The notes beneath the pieces were generated by a model. It was not told the DNA's origin, searched no databases, and saw nothing but the letters and a program-made list of their open reading frames with translations. Position numbers and translations under genes: made by a program. DNA of 64,000 bases from Parvibaculum sp039973015 (GTDB taxonomy: Bacteria; Pseudomonadota; Alphaproteobacteria; Parvibaculales; Parvibaculaceae). Position 1 is the first letter of the stretch. Every line of letters begins with the position of its first letter. This document shows, in pieces, positions 32,519 through 42,024 of the stretch. The stretch spans positions 124,001 to 188,000 of the forward strand of contig NZ_JBDWLT010000010.1 of the NCBI RefSeq assembly GCF_039973015.1, given 5' to 3'.

Positions 32519-35131
32519 ATGTCCACACGTTACAACGCCCGCACCGCCGAGCCTAAATGGCAGAAGACCTGGGAGGAGCGCGGCGACTTCCTGACCCGCG
32601 GCGGCGGCGACAAGCCCAAATATTATGTTCTTGAAATGTTCCCCTATCCGTCGGGGCGCATTCACATGGGCCATGTCCGCAACTACACGATGGGCGACGT
32701 GATCGCGCGCTTCCGCCGCGCGAGCGGATACAACGTGCTGCATCCGATGGGCTGGGACGCCTTCGGCATGCCGGCTGAAAACGCCGCGATGGAAAAGAAC
32801 GTCCATCCCAAGGGCTGGACCTACGACAACATCGCCGCCATGCGCGCACAGCTGAAAGCGATCGGCCTCGCCATCGACTGGAGCCGCGAATTCGCGACTT
32901 GCGACCCTGAATATTACGGCCAGGAACAGGCGCTCTTTCTCGACATGCTGGAAGCCGGCATCGTCGCTCGCAAGAAGAGCATGGTGAACTGGGACCCGGT
33001 CGACAACACCGTGCTCGCGAACGAGCAGGTGATCGACGGCAAGGGCTGGCGCTCGGGCGCGCCGGTCGAGCGCCGCGAACTCACCCAGTGGTTCCTGAAG
33101 ATCACCGACTTCGCCGACGAACTTCTCGACGGGCTCGAAACGCTCGACCGCTGGCCGGAAAAAGTCCGCACGATGCAGAAGAACTGGATCGGCCGCTCGG
33201 AGGGCGCGCGCGTCTTCTTTCCGCTTGAAGGAGAAATTCCAGACGGTGCGGAGCAGGGAGCGCGACTTGAAGTATTCACGACGCGCCCCGACACGCTTTA
33301 CGGCGCAAGCTTCTGCGCGCTCTCGCCGCATCATCCGCTGACACAGGCACTCGCGAAGGACAATCCGGCACTCACGGAATTCATCCGCGAATGCGACCGC
33401 ATCGGCACCTCCGAAGAGGCGATCGAGACGGCGGAGAAGATGGGCTTCGACACAGGGCTGAAAGCTCGCCACCCCTTCATCGAGGGAAAGACCCTTCCTG
33501 TCTATGTCGCAAATTTCGTCCTGATGGATTACGGCACGGGTGCCATCTTTGCCTGCCCTGCGCACGACCAGCGTGACTTCGACTTCGCGAAGAAATACGG
33601 CCTGCCCATCATTCCCGTCGTGACCCCGAAGGACCGTGCGCAAGACGACGCATGGCGCGCGGACCTCATTGCGGGCACCGAGGCCTTCACGGGCGACGGC
33701 GTTGCCGTGAATTCGGAATTCCTGGACGGGCTCGATGTAACGGCGGCAAAACGCGCCGCCATCGAAAAGCTCGAAGCGATGCACCTCGGCGAAGGCACGG
33801 TGAACTACCGCCTTCGCGACTGGGGCATCTCGCGCCAGCGCTACTGGGGCTGCCCGATCCCGGTCATTCATTGCGAGGCCTGCGGAACGGTGCCTGTGCC
33901 CCGCGGCCAGTTGCCGGTCGTCCTCCCCGAGGATGTGACGTTCAGCGAACCCGGCAATCCGCTCGACCGCCATCCGACATGGAAACATGTCGACTGTCCG
34001 AAATGCGGAAAACCCGCACGGCGCGAGACGGATACGTTCGACACCTTTGTCGACAGCTCGTGGTACTTCGCGCGCTTCACCGCGCCCGACGCCGCAACGC
34101 CGACCGACAAGGCGGTTGCCGATCACTGGCTGCCCGTCGACCAGTATATCGGTGGCATCGAACACGCGATCCTGCATCTGCTCTATTCGCGCTTCTTCAC
34201 GCGCGCCATGCACAAGACCGGACATCTTTCGCTCGATGAACCCTTCACCGGGCTTTTCACGCAAGGCATGGTGAACCACGAAACCTATCGCGACGCCGAA
34301 GGCCGCTGGGTGCCGCCGGCTGAAGTCGAGATCGAAACGGTCGACGGCAAGCGCGTCGCCAAACACATCGAAACCGGCGCACCGGTCCGTATCGGCTCCG
34401 TCGAGAAGATGTCGAAGTCGAAGAAGAACACGGTCGACCCGGAAGACATCATCGCAAAATACGGCGCCGATACCGCGCGCTGGTTCATGCTGTCCGACAG
34501 CCCGCCCGAGCGCGACGTTCAGTGGTCCGACCAGGGCGCAGAAGGCGCATGGCGCTTCACACAACGCCTCTGGCGCATGGTCACGGGCGCGGCGGACAAG
34601 CTCGCGCCGAAAGGGGCCGCCCTCCCCGCGGACTTCAGCGAGGAAGCGCTGGCGCTTCGCCGCGCCGCACATCAGGCGCTCGCCGCCGCGACCGAGGACT
34701 TCGAAAACCTGCGCTTTAATCGCGCAGTCGCCCGCGTCTACGAGCTGGCAAATGCCATTTCCGGTTTCACGCCCGTCGATGACGCCTCCAGATGGGCGCT
34801 GCGCGAGGCCCTGGAGCTCATCGTCCAGATCGTGGGGCCGATGATGCCGCATCTTGCCGAGGAGTGCTGGGAGGCCCTTGGCCATGACCAGCCGCTGACC
34901 GCCACTGAATGGCCGGTTGCCGACAAGGCCCTCCTCGTGGAAGACTCCATCACCATTGCCGTACAGGTGAATGGCAAGCGCCGCGACGAGCTGACCATCG
35001 CGCGCGACGCTGACAAGGAAACGGTGGAACGGGCAGCACTTGCGCTCGAAAAGGTGGAGAAGGCGATCGATGGAAAACCCGTCCGCAAGGTCATCGTCGT
35101 GCCGGGCAAGATCGTCAATATCGTGGCATGA
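32519..35131 (+). CDS. leuS: Leucyl-tRNA synthetase
   Basis: 870 residues, class I synthetase. HIGH-type motif MFPYPSGRIHMGHVRN, editing (CP1) domain with TTRPDTLYGASF and the conserved GTGAIFACPAHDQRD, KMSKS motif EKMSKSKKNTVDP and C-terminal anticodon-binding/ValS-type domain. It charges tRNA-Leu. The CP1 region contains the short motif AEQGA at 33248-33263, discussed in the findings. lptE starts two bases after the stop, indicating coupling. Confidence 0.98.
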   Translation: MSTRYNARTAEPKWQKTWEERGDFLTRGGGDKPKYYVLEMFPYPSGRIHMGHVRNYTMGDVIARFRRASGYNVLHPMGWDAFGMPAENAAMEKNVHPKGWTYDNIAAMRAQLKAIGLAIDWSREFATCDPEYYGQEQALFLDMLEAGIVARKKSMVNWDPVDNTVLANEQVIDGKGWRSGAPVERRELTQWFLKITDFADELLDGLETLDRWPEKVRTMQKNWIGRSEGARVFFPLEGEIPDGAEQGARLEVFTTRPDTLYGASFCALSPHHPLTQALAKDNPALTEFIRECDRIGTSEEAIETAEKMGFDTGLKARHPFIEGKTLPVYVANFVLMDYGTGAIFACPAHDQRDFDFAKKYGLPIIPVVTPKDRAQDDAWRADLIAGTEAFTGDGVAVNSEFLDGLDVTAAKRAAIEKLEAMHLGEGTVNYRLRDWGISRQRYWGCPIPVIHCEACGTVPVPRGQLPVVLPEDVTFSEPGNPLDRHPTWKHVDCPKCGKPARRETDTFDTFVDSSWYFARFTAPDAATPTDKAVADHWLPVDQYIGGIEHAILHLLYSRFFTRAMHKTGHLSLDEPFTGLFTQGMVNHETYRDAEGRWVPPAEVEIETVDGKRVAKHIETGAPVRIGSVEKMSKSKKNTVDPEDIIAKYGADTARWFMLSDSPPERDVQWSDQGAEGAWRFTQRLWRMVTGAADKLAPKGAALPADFSEEALALRRAAHQALAAATEDFENLRFNRAVARVYELANAISGFTPVDDASRWALREALELIVQIVGPMMPHLAEECWEALGHDQPLTATEWPVADKALLVEDSITIAVQVNGKRRDELTIARDADKETVERAALALEKVEKAIDGKPVRKVIVVPGKIVNIVA

Positions 35132-35132
35132 G

Positions 35133-35651
35133 ATGAAACGCTTCGCCGCACCTCTCATCGCGCTGGCGTTGATCGTGCCTCTCGGCGCCTGCGGATTCTC
35201 TCCGCTCTATGCCGAACGCAACGGCAGCACCGTGACGAGCGATCTCATGCAGCTCGACGTCAGCGCACCGGAAGACGAGCTTGGCCGCGAAATCAAGTAC
35301 AGCCTGCTCGATGTTCTCTCGCCGACCGGCATTCCCCCTGCGAACGCGCTTTACCGCGTCGAGGTCGCGCCGGTTCTCTACAGCGAGGACGTGGCCATCG
35401 AGCGTGATGCGGAAGTGACGCGAAAGAACCTCGCGCTTCTCGTTCCCTTTCGTCTCGTGAATACGGACACGAAGGAGACGCTGCTGCGTTCGACCTCCCG
35501 CGCGCGCTCTTCCTATAACCGCGTCCCGTCCGAATATGCGAATATCGTCGCGGCAGACGACGCGCGCGAACGCATTGCCAAAGCGGCTGCGAACGACATC
35601 AAGCTGCAGCTCTCGATCTATTTCGATCGCGCATCTGGAAGCGGAAGCTAG
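35133..35651 (+). CDS. lptE: LPS-assembly lipoprotein LptE
   Basis: 172 residues from the ATG at 35133. A lipobox is visible in IVPLGACGFSPLYAE, which is also the usual LptE mature start (C-G-F-x-P-L-Y). LptE plugs LptD in the outer membrane and helps insert LPS. The position between leuS and holA is conserved in proteobacteria. Confidence 0.93.
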   Translation: MKRFAAPLIALALIVPLGACGFSPLYAERNGSTVTSDLMQLDVSAPEDELGREIKYSLLDVLSPTGIPPANALYRVEVAPVLYSEDVAIERDAEVTRKNLALLVPFRLVNTDTKETLLRSTSRARSSYNRVPSEYANIVAADDARERIAKAAANDIKLQLSIYFDRASGSGS

Positions 35652-35663
35652 CGGGGCGCCACC

Positions 35664-36719
35664 TTGAAGATTGCGCCGCGCGAAGCAGACAGGTTCGTCC
35701 AGAAGCCCGATCCAAAGGCACGCGCCGTCCTCGTCTACGGTCCCGATGCAGGCCTTGCGCGCGAGCGCATCGCAACGATGATGAAAACGGTGGTCGACGA
35801 CCTCTCCGACCCTTTTCGCATCGCGGAGCTTTCCGACGGCGATCTTAAAAGCGACCCGGCGAGGCTGGCCGATGAAGCGGCCGCAATCTCGATGCTTGGC
35901 GGGCGGCGCGTCGTGCGTGTGCGCGGCGCGGCTGACGGCACGTCGAAAATCTTCAAGAGCTTTCTCGACGATCCGGCGGGCGACGCATTGGTGCTTGTGG
36001 AAGCAGGCGAACTCGGACCGCGCTCCTCGCTGCGCACGCTTTTCGAAGGCGCGGCGAATGCAGCCGCAATTGCCTGCTATGCAGACGATCAGGGGCAGCT
36101 TGAAAACGTGATCCGCACGAGGCTGGCATCGGAGGGCCTCGCAGCGGAGCCTGCGGCGCTCGCCTATCTACTGGCGAGCCTCGGTTCGGACCGCGGCGTG
36201 ACGCAGAACGAACTTGAGAAACTCATTCTCTATGCGGGCCCCAAAGCGATAGCGGGAGAGAGCGGCGGCCAGCGCATGGTGACGCTGGAGGATGCGCGCG
36301 CCAGCGTCGGCGACAATGCAGGCTCAAGCCTTGATGAGGTGATCGATGCCGCGATGGCCGGCGACCTCGATGCGCTCGACACGGCCTTTGCCCGCGCCAA
36401 GGCCGCCGACACCAACGCCATCGCAATTCTCAACGCGCTGTCACGGCACCTCATGCAGATGCATCTGGCGGCGGCGCGCGTGGAAAGCGGGAGCGATGTC
36501 GAGGGCGCGCTCAGGGGCTTCCGGCCGCCGCTTCATTTCAGCCGGAAACCCTCCGTACAAAGACAAATGAGGATGTGGAACCGGAGGCGCCTCGACCGGG
36601 CACTGGCACTGGCGCTGGAAGCCGAAGGCCAATGCAAATCGACCGGCCAGCCCGACGTTTCGATCTGCGGCCAGACGCTCTTTCGGATTGCCCAAGGCGC
36701 GCGTTCAGCGCGCCGCTAA
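35664..36719 (+). CDS. holA: DNA polymerase III delta subunit
   Basis: 351 residues. N-terminal Walker-like ATPase fold without P-loop signature: VLVYGPDAGLARERI, then FLDDPAGDALVLVEAGELGPRSSLR and the collar domain ending SICGQTLFRIAQGA. HolA is the clamp-loader subunit that opens the beta clamp. It starts with TTG at 35664. The last codons (GARSARR) lie within a hairpin that is duplicated after the stop. Confidence 0.92.
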   Translation: MKIAPREADRFVQKPDPKARAVLVYGPDAGLARERIATMMKTVVDDLSDPFRIAELSDGDLKSDPARLADEAAAISMLGGRRVVRVRGAADGTSKIFKSFLDDPAGDALVLVEAGELGPRSSLRTLFEGAANAAAIACYADDQGQLENVIRTRLASEGLAAEPAALAYLLASLGSDRGVTQNELEKLILYAGPKAIAGESGGQRMVTLEDARASVGDNAGSSLDEVIDAAMAGDLDALDTAFARAKAADTNAIAILNALSRHLMQMHLAAARVESGSDVEGALRGFRPPLHFSRKPSVQRQMRMWNRRRLDRALALALEAEGQCKSTGQPDVSICGQTLFRIAQGARSARR

Positions 36720-36747
36720 GGTGAAAAAGGCGCGCGTTCAGCGCGCC
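36696..36747. repeat. Duplicated 19-bp hairpin at the holA 3' end
   Basis: GGCGCGCGTTCAGCGCGCC occurs at 36696-36714, inside the last holA codons, and again at 36729-36747. Each forms a 7-bp stem with a 5-base loop. The spacing is 33 bp start to start, and flanking bases also match. Confidence 0.7.
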
Positions 36748-36772
36748 GATAAAGCGATAAGAAGCGGGCGTT

Positions 36773-36866
36773 TTATCCCCGTCACTTATCCCCGCCACCG
36801 GGCATAAACAGGGCCGACCGTCACACGAACGTCACCATAACGTCACATTGGGAGGGGTTATCCCCG
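36773..36866. repeat. Short iterons between holA and parB
   Basis: CGTCAC occurs at 36780, 36819, 36830 and 36841; the last three are exactly 11 bp apart. TTATCCCCG occurs at 36773-36781, 36786-36794 and 36858-36866, a DnaA-box-like sequence with two mismatches. Role unknown. The rest of the 36.72-37.19 kb gap is the palindromic repeat element listed next. Confidence 0.45.
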
Positions 36867-36969
36867 CTGTGCCCGAAGCGCCACGGGCCTTGCAGGGTTG
36901 CAACGGCAAAGGGGCCACAGGGGGGATAAGGTTCCACGCCCTTCCCGTGGGCCTCAATCTGTCTCGAGG

Positions 36970-37129
36970 CCCACCCTGCCCCTGTGGGAGGGTCGGAAAA
37001 TTCGAGCCCGCGAAGAATTTTTCGGGGAGGGGTGAGCGGCAAGAATCGAAAGCGAGTCTAGCTCCGATAGCGGAGACCCCCTCCCCAAACCGTCTTCAAC
37101 GGTTTGACCCTCCCACAGGGGGGAGGGTG
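36970..37129. repeat. Dispersed palindromic repeat, copy A
   Basis: About 160 bp. The left end CCACCCTGCCCCTGTGGGAG and right end CCCACAGGGGGGAGGGTG are near inverted repeats. Internal blocks TTCGGGGAGGGG and CCCCTCCCCAAAC also mirror each other. It shares order and sequence with the 48.3-kb copy and with part of the 46.0-kb copy. It contains no coding sequence. Confidence 0.7.
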
Positions 37130-37189
37130 ATCCAGATGGCAAGCGCCTAACTCTCCCTTACCAGAAAGAATTCCCCTCAGATCATCTGC

Positions 37190-38104
37190 TCAGGTCATCT
37201 TCTGGGCGGTGCGTCCGGCAAGACGGCGGCAGATCTCATCGAGCTGTTCGAGCGTCTTGTAGGCGATCTTCACCTCGCCGCCCTTGTCGCCCGAAAATGA
37301 AATCGCGACATTGAGGCCGAGCTGGTCGGAGATGTTCTTTTCAAGCGCCAGCGTATCCGCATCCTTCTCCGCCTTGGGAAGCGCCTTCGGCTTGGTACCC
37401 GCCGCCGCCGGATCGGGTTTGCGGGTCAGCGCCTCCGCCTCGCGGGCCGAAAGCCCCCTGGCGACGATCTCGCGCGCGAACTTGTCCGCGTCCGCATGGC
37501 CGATCAGCGGCCGCGCCTGACCGGCGGAGAGCTTTCCCTCCTCGATCAGCTCGCGCACACTGTCCGGCAGCGAGAGCAGGCGCAGCGTGTTCGCGACATG
37601 GCTGCGGCTCTTGCCGATGAGCTTGGACAGCTTGTCCTGTGTGTAATCGAACTGCTGCATGAGGCGTTCATAACCGGCAGCCTCTTCGACCGAGTTCAGA
37701 TCCGCGCGCTGCACATTTTCGATGATCGCAATTTCGAGCGACTCGGCATCGCTCAATTCCTTGACGATGACCGGCACCTGATGGAGCTGCGCCGCCTGCG
37801 ACGCGCGCCAGCGCCGCTCGCCCGCGACGATCTCGAAGCGGTTTTCCTCGCCCTTCACGGGCCGCACGACGATGGGCTGCAGCACGCCCTTCTCGCGGAT
37901 CGAGTTGGCGAGGTCTTCGAGGTCTTCCGGCCGGAAAGTGTGGCGCGGCTGGAAAGGATTGGCGCGCAGGAATTCGATGGGCACTTCGCGCACACCCTTC
38001 GGCGCAGGCGCTTCCTTGTCGCCCAGCGCAAAAGCTGTGTCCTCGCCGATCAGCGCCGCCAGACCACGTCCAAGCCGGCTCGGTGTTTCCTCTGCCATTG
38101 CCAT
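37190..38104 (-). CDS. parB: Chromosome partitioning protein ParB
   Basis: 304 residues from the ATG at 38104, which is preceded by GGAAGGG; a longer start at 38152 has a weaker site. CTPase/ParB motifs: IEFLRANPFQPR, the arginine-patch GERRWRAS, and the helix-turn-helix TQDKLSKLIGKSRSHVANTLRLL. It binds parS and, as a CTP-dependent sliding clamp, loads condensin and interacts with ParA. Three parS sites lie 2-4 kb away. It is the last gene of the minus-strand segregation operon. Confidence 0.96.
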   Translation of the reverse strand: MAMAEETPSRLGRGLAALIGEDTAFALGDKEAPAPKGVREVPIEFLRANPFQPRHTFRPEDLEDLANSIREKGVLQPIVVRPVKGEENRFEIVAGERRWRASQAAQLHQVPVIVKELSDAESLEIAIIENVQRADLNSVEEAAGYERLMQQFDYTQDKLSKLIGKSRSHVANTLRLLSLPDSVRELIEEGKLSAGQARPLIGHADADKFAREIVARGLSAREAEALTRKPDPAAAGTKPKALPKAEKDADTLALEKNISDQLGLNVAISFSGDKGGEVKIAYKTLEQLDEICRRLAGRTAQKMT

Positions 38105-38162
38105 CGCTTCCCTTCCAATGTCCCGAGACGGGTCTTTCTTCAGCGCGCTCATAATTTCTACT

Positions 38163-38210
38163 CTTGATAACAGCTCGTCTTGATAGCAGCCCGTCTTGAT
38201 AACAGCTCGG
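38163..38210. repeat. Three 16-bp tandem repeats upstream of parB
   Basis: CTTGATAACAGCTCGT, CTTGATAGCAGCCCGT and CTTGATAACAGCTCGG follow head to tail in the parA-parB gap. Each unit carries the same core at a 16-bp period. They may be a binding site or affect the parB leader. Confidence 0.7.
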
Positions 38211-38404
38211 CGCTTCGGGCTGACGCCATGAAAGTATGGCCGGTAGCGCCGCGCGCCTTATTTACCGAAATCGCGGAAAGACGGGGGTTATCGTCTCTCC
38301 GGCTTGCAAAAGCACTACCTTGTATTACCCATAATCGAACAAATTCAATCTGTTAGGAGGCGTTGTTAAGACAGGTCAAACCGCCCTCGCCCCCAGCCCT
38401 CCCG

Positions 38405-39355
38405 CTAGGCCGCCGTCTGGCGCAACCGCCGTTCGCGCTGGATCATCTCGGCGGCCAGTTTCATATAGGCCTTGCTGCCAGCACAGCGATGATCGTAGAC
38501 GAGCGCGGGCTTGCCATAGGACGGCGCTTCCGAAATGCGGACATTGCGCGGAATGACCGTGCGATAGACCTTGTCACCGAGATAGGAGCGTACATCGGAC
38601 GCCACCTGGTCGGACAATTTGTTCCGCTGATCGAACATGGTGAGGACAATGCCCTGAATGTCGAGACGCGGATTGAGGCTGGTCTTGACGCGCTCGACCG
38701 TGCGCAGGAGCTGGCTCAAACCTTCCAGCGCAAAGAACTCGCATTGCAGCGGAACGAGAATCGCATCCGCCGCGGTCATTGCATTGATGGTGAGAAGATT
38801 CAGCGAGGGCGGGCAGTCGATCAGAAGATAGGAGTAGGAGCGCTCCGTCATCTTCTGTTCGCTCTCGCTGGTCTCGCGCTTCCGGCCGTTGCGCGGCATG
38901 CGCGACAAGGCATCGCGCAGACGATGCGAGCGGCGCTGCACACTGGCAAGCTCAAGCTCGGCGCCCAGCAGATCCATCGTGGACGGAACAATATCGAGGC
39001 CCGGCACCTTGGTCGGAACAATCGCATCCTCGATCAGCGCAGCGCCGATCAGAACGTCATAGGCGGAAACCTTGCGCTCGTTGCGCCCGATGCCAAGGCC
39101 CGTACTTGCATTGCCTTGCGGATCGAGATCGACGATCAGCACACGTTCGCCAACAGCGGCAAGCGCGGTTCCGAGATTGATGGCCGTGGTTGTCTTGCCG
39201 ACGCCACCCTTCTGGTTCGCCACCACGAGGATGCGCGGACGGTCCGTGGACGGAGCAACCATCGGGTCACTACCGGTAGTGCGGTCCTCGGCAGGAATGA
39301 GGTTATCCATTTCTCGGGGGGCCTCAGCCGCCAGCGTCTTCTCGATCGGTTCCAT
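38405..39355 (-). CDS. parA: Chromosome partitioning ATPase ParA
   Basis: 316 residues. The deviant Walker A is VVANQKGGVGKTTTAIN, Walker B-like region YLLIDCPPSLNLLT, and the conserved DLDPQGNASTGLG follows. ParA forms ATP-dependent DNA-bound dimers that move the ParB-parS complex. The upstream gene rsmG overlaps it by 32 bp if the ATG at 39355 (preceded by GAGG) is used; shorter starts at 39310 or 39262 would abolish the overlap. Confidence 0.97.
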   Translation of the reverse strand: MEPIEKTLAAEAPREMDNLIPAEDRTTGSDPMVAPSTDRPRILVVANQKGGVGKTTTAINLGTALAAVGERVLIVDLDPQGNASTGLGIGRNERKVSAYDVLIGAALIEDAIVPTKVPGLDIVPSTMDLLGAELELASVQRRSHRLRDALSRMPRNGRKRETSESEQKMTERSYSYLLIDCPPSLNLLTINAMTAADAILVPLQCEFFALEGLSQLLRTVERVKTSLNPRLDIQGIVLTMFDQRNKLSDQVASDVRSYLGDKVYRTVIPRNVRISEAPSYGKPALVYDHRCAGSKAYMKLAAEMIQRERRLRQTAA

Positions 39356-40004
39356 GAAGGCCTCGCAGCATCAGCACGGAACCCGCCGGATCCGACTGAG
39401 AGGGGTGAAGGTCGGCTTTGAATATCCAGCTTTTTCGAGCCAAGGTCAATTCGTCCTCGACCCCCTTCCCCTTCAAAAGCAGTCCCGTGGTCTCCGGGCC
39501 GAAAAGAGGAGCCGCCCAGCCGAGCAGCCGGTCGAGCGGCGCCAGGGCCCGGGCGGAGACGACATCGAAGATCGCGCCCTTCTCCACAAAGGCCTCGATC
39601 CTCATATTATGTATGGTGGCAGGGGCGCCAGTAGCGCGCGCCACCTCCCGCATGAAGATGCATTTCCGCTGATCGCTTTCGACCAGATGCATCTCGAAAC
39701 CGGGCCTTTCAGCCAGAAGAACGGCAATGACGAGGCCCGGAAACCCCCCGCCGCTGCCGAGATCGGCCCATCGGAGTGCTCCCTCCGGCGCAAGCCCTGC
39801 CAACTGGGCAGAATCGAGCATATGGCGGCGCCAGAGCTCCGGCAAAGTGCCCGTGGAGACCAGATTTATGGACTTTTGCCACTTCAGGAGAAGGGATTCG
39901 TATAGCCCGAGCCGGTCCATTGTTTCACGTGAAACATCAAGAAGGGCAGAAAAGGATTCCGCATCAATGACTTGCGGGGTCTCGGGCACTATATGTTGGG
40001 CCAT
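39324..40004 (-). CDS. rsmG: 16S rRNA (guanine527-N7)-methyltransferase RsmG
   Basis: 226 residues. SAM-binding motif WADLGSGGGFPGLV, then MHLVESDQRKCIFMREVARATG and FDVVSARALAPLDRLL. It methylates G527 of 16S rRNA. The N-terminal words DVSRETMDRL are encoded by a parS site. It lies 15 bp after mnmG on the same strand, as in most bacteria near the origin. Confidence 0.95.
   Translation of the reverse strand: MAQHIVPETPQVIDAESFSALLDVSRETMDRLGLYESLLLKWQKSINLVSTGTLPELWRRHMLDSAQLAGLAPEGALRWADLGSGGGFPGLVIAVLLAERPGFEMHLVESDQRKCIFMREVARATGAPATIHNMRIEAFVEKGAIFDVVSARALAPLDRLLGWAAPLFGPETTGLLLKGKGVEDELTLARKSWIFKADLHPSQSDPAGSVLMLRGLHGTDREDAGG
39921..39936. promoter_or_regulatory. parS site 1 (within rsmG)
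   Basis: TGTTTCACGTGAAACA, the perfect 16-bp parS palindrome bound by chromosomal ParB. It encodes VSRET in RsmG. Confidence 0.95.
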
Positions 40005-40019
40005 ACTTCGTATGACACC

Positions 40020-41876
40020 TCAAGCCGTGTGCTTTTGTTTCACGTGAATCATCAAGGCCGTCAACGCTGCGGGGGTCACGCCATCCACCCTTGCCGCCTG
40101 TCCCAGCGTTGAGGGGCGCGCGGCCGAGAGCTTCTGACGGACCTCGAAGGACAGGCCCCCGACCGAGCCGTAATCGAGGCTCCCCGGAAGCTTCATCCCC
40201 TCATCCTTCCGAAAAGCCCTGATATCGGCTTCCTGGCGGACCAGATAGCCCGCATATTGCGCCTCGATCTCGACCTGCTCCCGGATACCGGGCTCCAGAT
40301 CGCCCGTCTCCGGCCAGATCTGCCCCAACCGGGCCATATCCACGTCAGGATAGGCCAGCAGGTCCATCGCGCTGCGGGGGACACCGTCCTGATTGACCTT
40401 GAGCCCGCGCTTGTTCAGCTCGCTGGGGCTCGCCTTCAGCCCCTCGCAAAGCGTGCGCGCCGCTTCAAGGGCGGACATCTTGGTGGCGAAAGCCTCCGCC
40501 CTCGCCTCTCCGACAATCCCGGCGCCGATGCCTGCCGCCGTGAGCCGCTGGTCGGCATTATCCGCCCTCAGCGTCAGCCGGTACTCGGCCCGCGAGGTGA
40601 ACATGCGATAGGGCTCGGCGACACCGCGCGTGATGAGATCGTCAATCATGACCCCGGTATAGGCCTGCGCCCGATCGAGGATCAGCGGTTCGTCCCCCCG
40701 GGCGGCCAGCGCCGCATTGAGCCCCGCCATGAGCCCCTGCGCGGCGGCTTCCTCATAGCCCGTGGTGCCGTTGATCTGGCCCGCCAGATAGAGCCCCGGC
40801 AGCCTGCGCGTCTCCAATGCCGGCGTGAGTTCGCGCGGGTCGATATAGTCATATTCGATGGCATAGCCCGCGCGCCGCATGACGACATTGGCGAGCCCCG
40901 GAATGGTCTTGAGGAAGGCTAGCTGCACATCCTCCGGCAGGGCCGTCGAAATACCGTTCGGGTAGATCGTGTCGTCGTCCAGTCCCTCGGGTTCCAGGAA
41001 AATCTGGTGGCTGTCCTTCTCGCGGAAGCGCACCACCTTGTCCTCGATGGACGGGCAGTAGCGCGGCCCGACACCCTCGATCTGGCCCGAATAGACCGGC
41101 GAGAGCTTGAGGTTCGCCTCGATGATCCGGTGGCCCTCCTCCGTGGTCCGCGTGATATGGCACGGCACCTGGGGCGTCGTTATCTCGCGTGTGAGGAAGG
41201 AAAAGGGCACGGGCGGGTTGTCGCCCGGCTGCACTTCGAGGATCGACCAGTCGATGCTGTCACCGGCGAGGCGCGCGGGCGTACCCGTCTTCAAGCGCCC
41301 GAGCTGGAAGCCGAGACTGTAAAGCCGCTCCGAAAGACCGAGCGCTGGCGCTTCCCCTGCCCGTCCGGCCGGGATGCGGCTCGTGCCCAGATGGATCATG
41401 CCGCGCAGGAAGGTGCCCGTGGTGAGGACCACGCGGGCGGATTTCCACTGCCGCCCGTCCTCGGCCACGACGCCGCGAACCGCGCCGCCCTCGACCAGCA
41501 GGTCGGAGACCCCGGCCTCGATCACGTCGAGATTGCGGTGGTTGAGGATCTCGGCCTGCATGGCCTCACGGTAGAGCTTGCGGTCGGCCTGCGCGCGGGG
41601 GCCGCGAACGGCCGGGCCCTTACGCCGGTTAAGCAGACGGAACTGGATACCGGCGGCATCCGCAACCCGGCCCATCAAGCCATCCAGCGCATCGACCTCA
41701 CGAACCAGATGGCCCTTGCCGAGACCGCCGATGGCGGGGTTGCAGGACATCTCGCCGATGGTCGCGATCTTGTGTGTGATGAGCGCGGTGCGCGCACCGG
41801 CGCGCGCGGCAGCCGAAGCCGCCTCGCAGCCCGCATGGCCGCCACCGATCACGATCACATCGAATTCGCGCGTCAT
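40020..41876 (-). CDS. mnmG: tRNA uridine-5-carboxymethylaminomethyl modification enzyme MnmG
   Basis: 618 residues from the ATG at 41876 (a longer frame upstream lacks family sequence). FAD-binding signature VIVIGGGHAGCEAASAAARAG, then NPAIGGLGKGHLVREVDALDG and the C-terminal MnmE-binding helices. With MnmE it modifies the wobble uridine of several tRNAs. Its last codons IHVKQKHTA are encoded by a parS-like sequence. It is close to the origin, as in most bacteria. Confidence 0.97.
   Translation of the reverse strand: MTREFDVIVIGGGHAGCEAASAAARAGARTALITHKIATIGEMSCNPAIGGLGKGHLVREVDALDGLMGRVADAAGIQFRLLNRRKGPAVRGPRAQADRKLYREAMQAEILNHRNLDVIEAGVSDLLVEGGAVRGVVAEDGRQWKSARVVLTTGTFLRGMIHLGTSRIPAGRAGEAPALGLSERLYSLGFQLGRLKTGTPARLAGDSIDWSILEVQPGDNPPVPFSFLTREITTPQVPCHITRTTEEGHRIIEANLKLSPVYSGQIEGVGPRYCPSIEDKVVRFREKDSHQIFLEPEGLDDDTIYPNGISTALPEDVQLAFLKTIPGLANVVMRRAGYAIEYDYIDPRELTPALETRRLPGLYLAGQINGTTGYEEAAAQGLMAGLNAALAARGDEPLILDRAQAYTGVMIDDLITRGVAEPYRMFTSRAEYRLTLRADNADQRLTAAGIGAGIVGEARAEAFATKMSALEAARTLCEGLKASPSELNKRGLKVNQDGVPRSAMDLLAYPDVDMARLGQIWPETGDLEPGIREQVEIEAQYAGYLVRQEADIRAFRKDEGMKLPGSLDYGSVGGLSFEVRQKLSAARPSTLGQAARVDGVTPAALTALMIHVKQKHTA
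40036..40051. promoter_or_regulatory. parS-like site 2 (3' end of mnmG)
   Basis: TGTTTCACGTGAATCA, one mismatch from the perfect parS palindrome. Located 100 bp from site 1. Confidence 0.8.
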
Positions 41877-42024
41877 CGAAACAATCCTGATGAAGAAGAA
41901 GTGCCTGTGCCCGTAGGAACGGATTCGACGGGCCGGAGGACGCGAGCGCCAGTCCGCGAGCGGCGGCGCAACGCTCAAAACACCGGGAGAGCTTTAGTCG
42001 CTCGCACCCGCCGCGTCAAAAACT

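Noticed and set aside
31736..35158. Minus-strand open frame of 1140 codons opposite DUF3576, leuS and lptE
   Set aside because: High GC creates long antisense frames. The plus-strand genes have clear family motifs, and this frame has no recognisable domain.
38163..38210. CRISPR array
   Set aside because: Three adjacent 16-bp repeats without spacers; no cas genes. No CRISPR pattern elsewhere.
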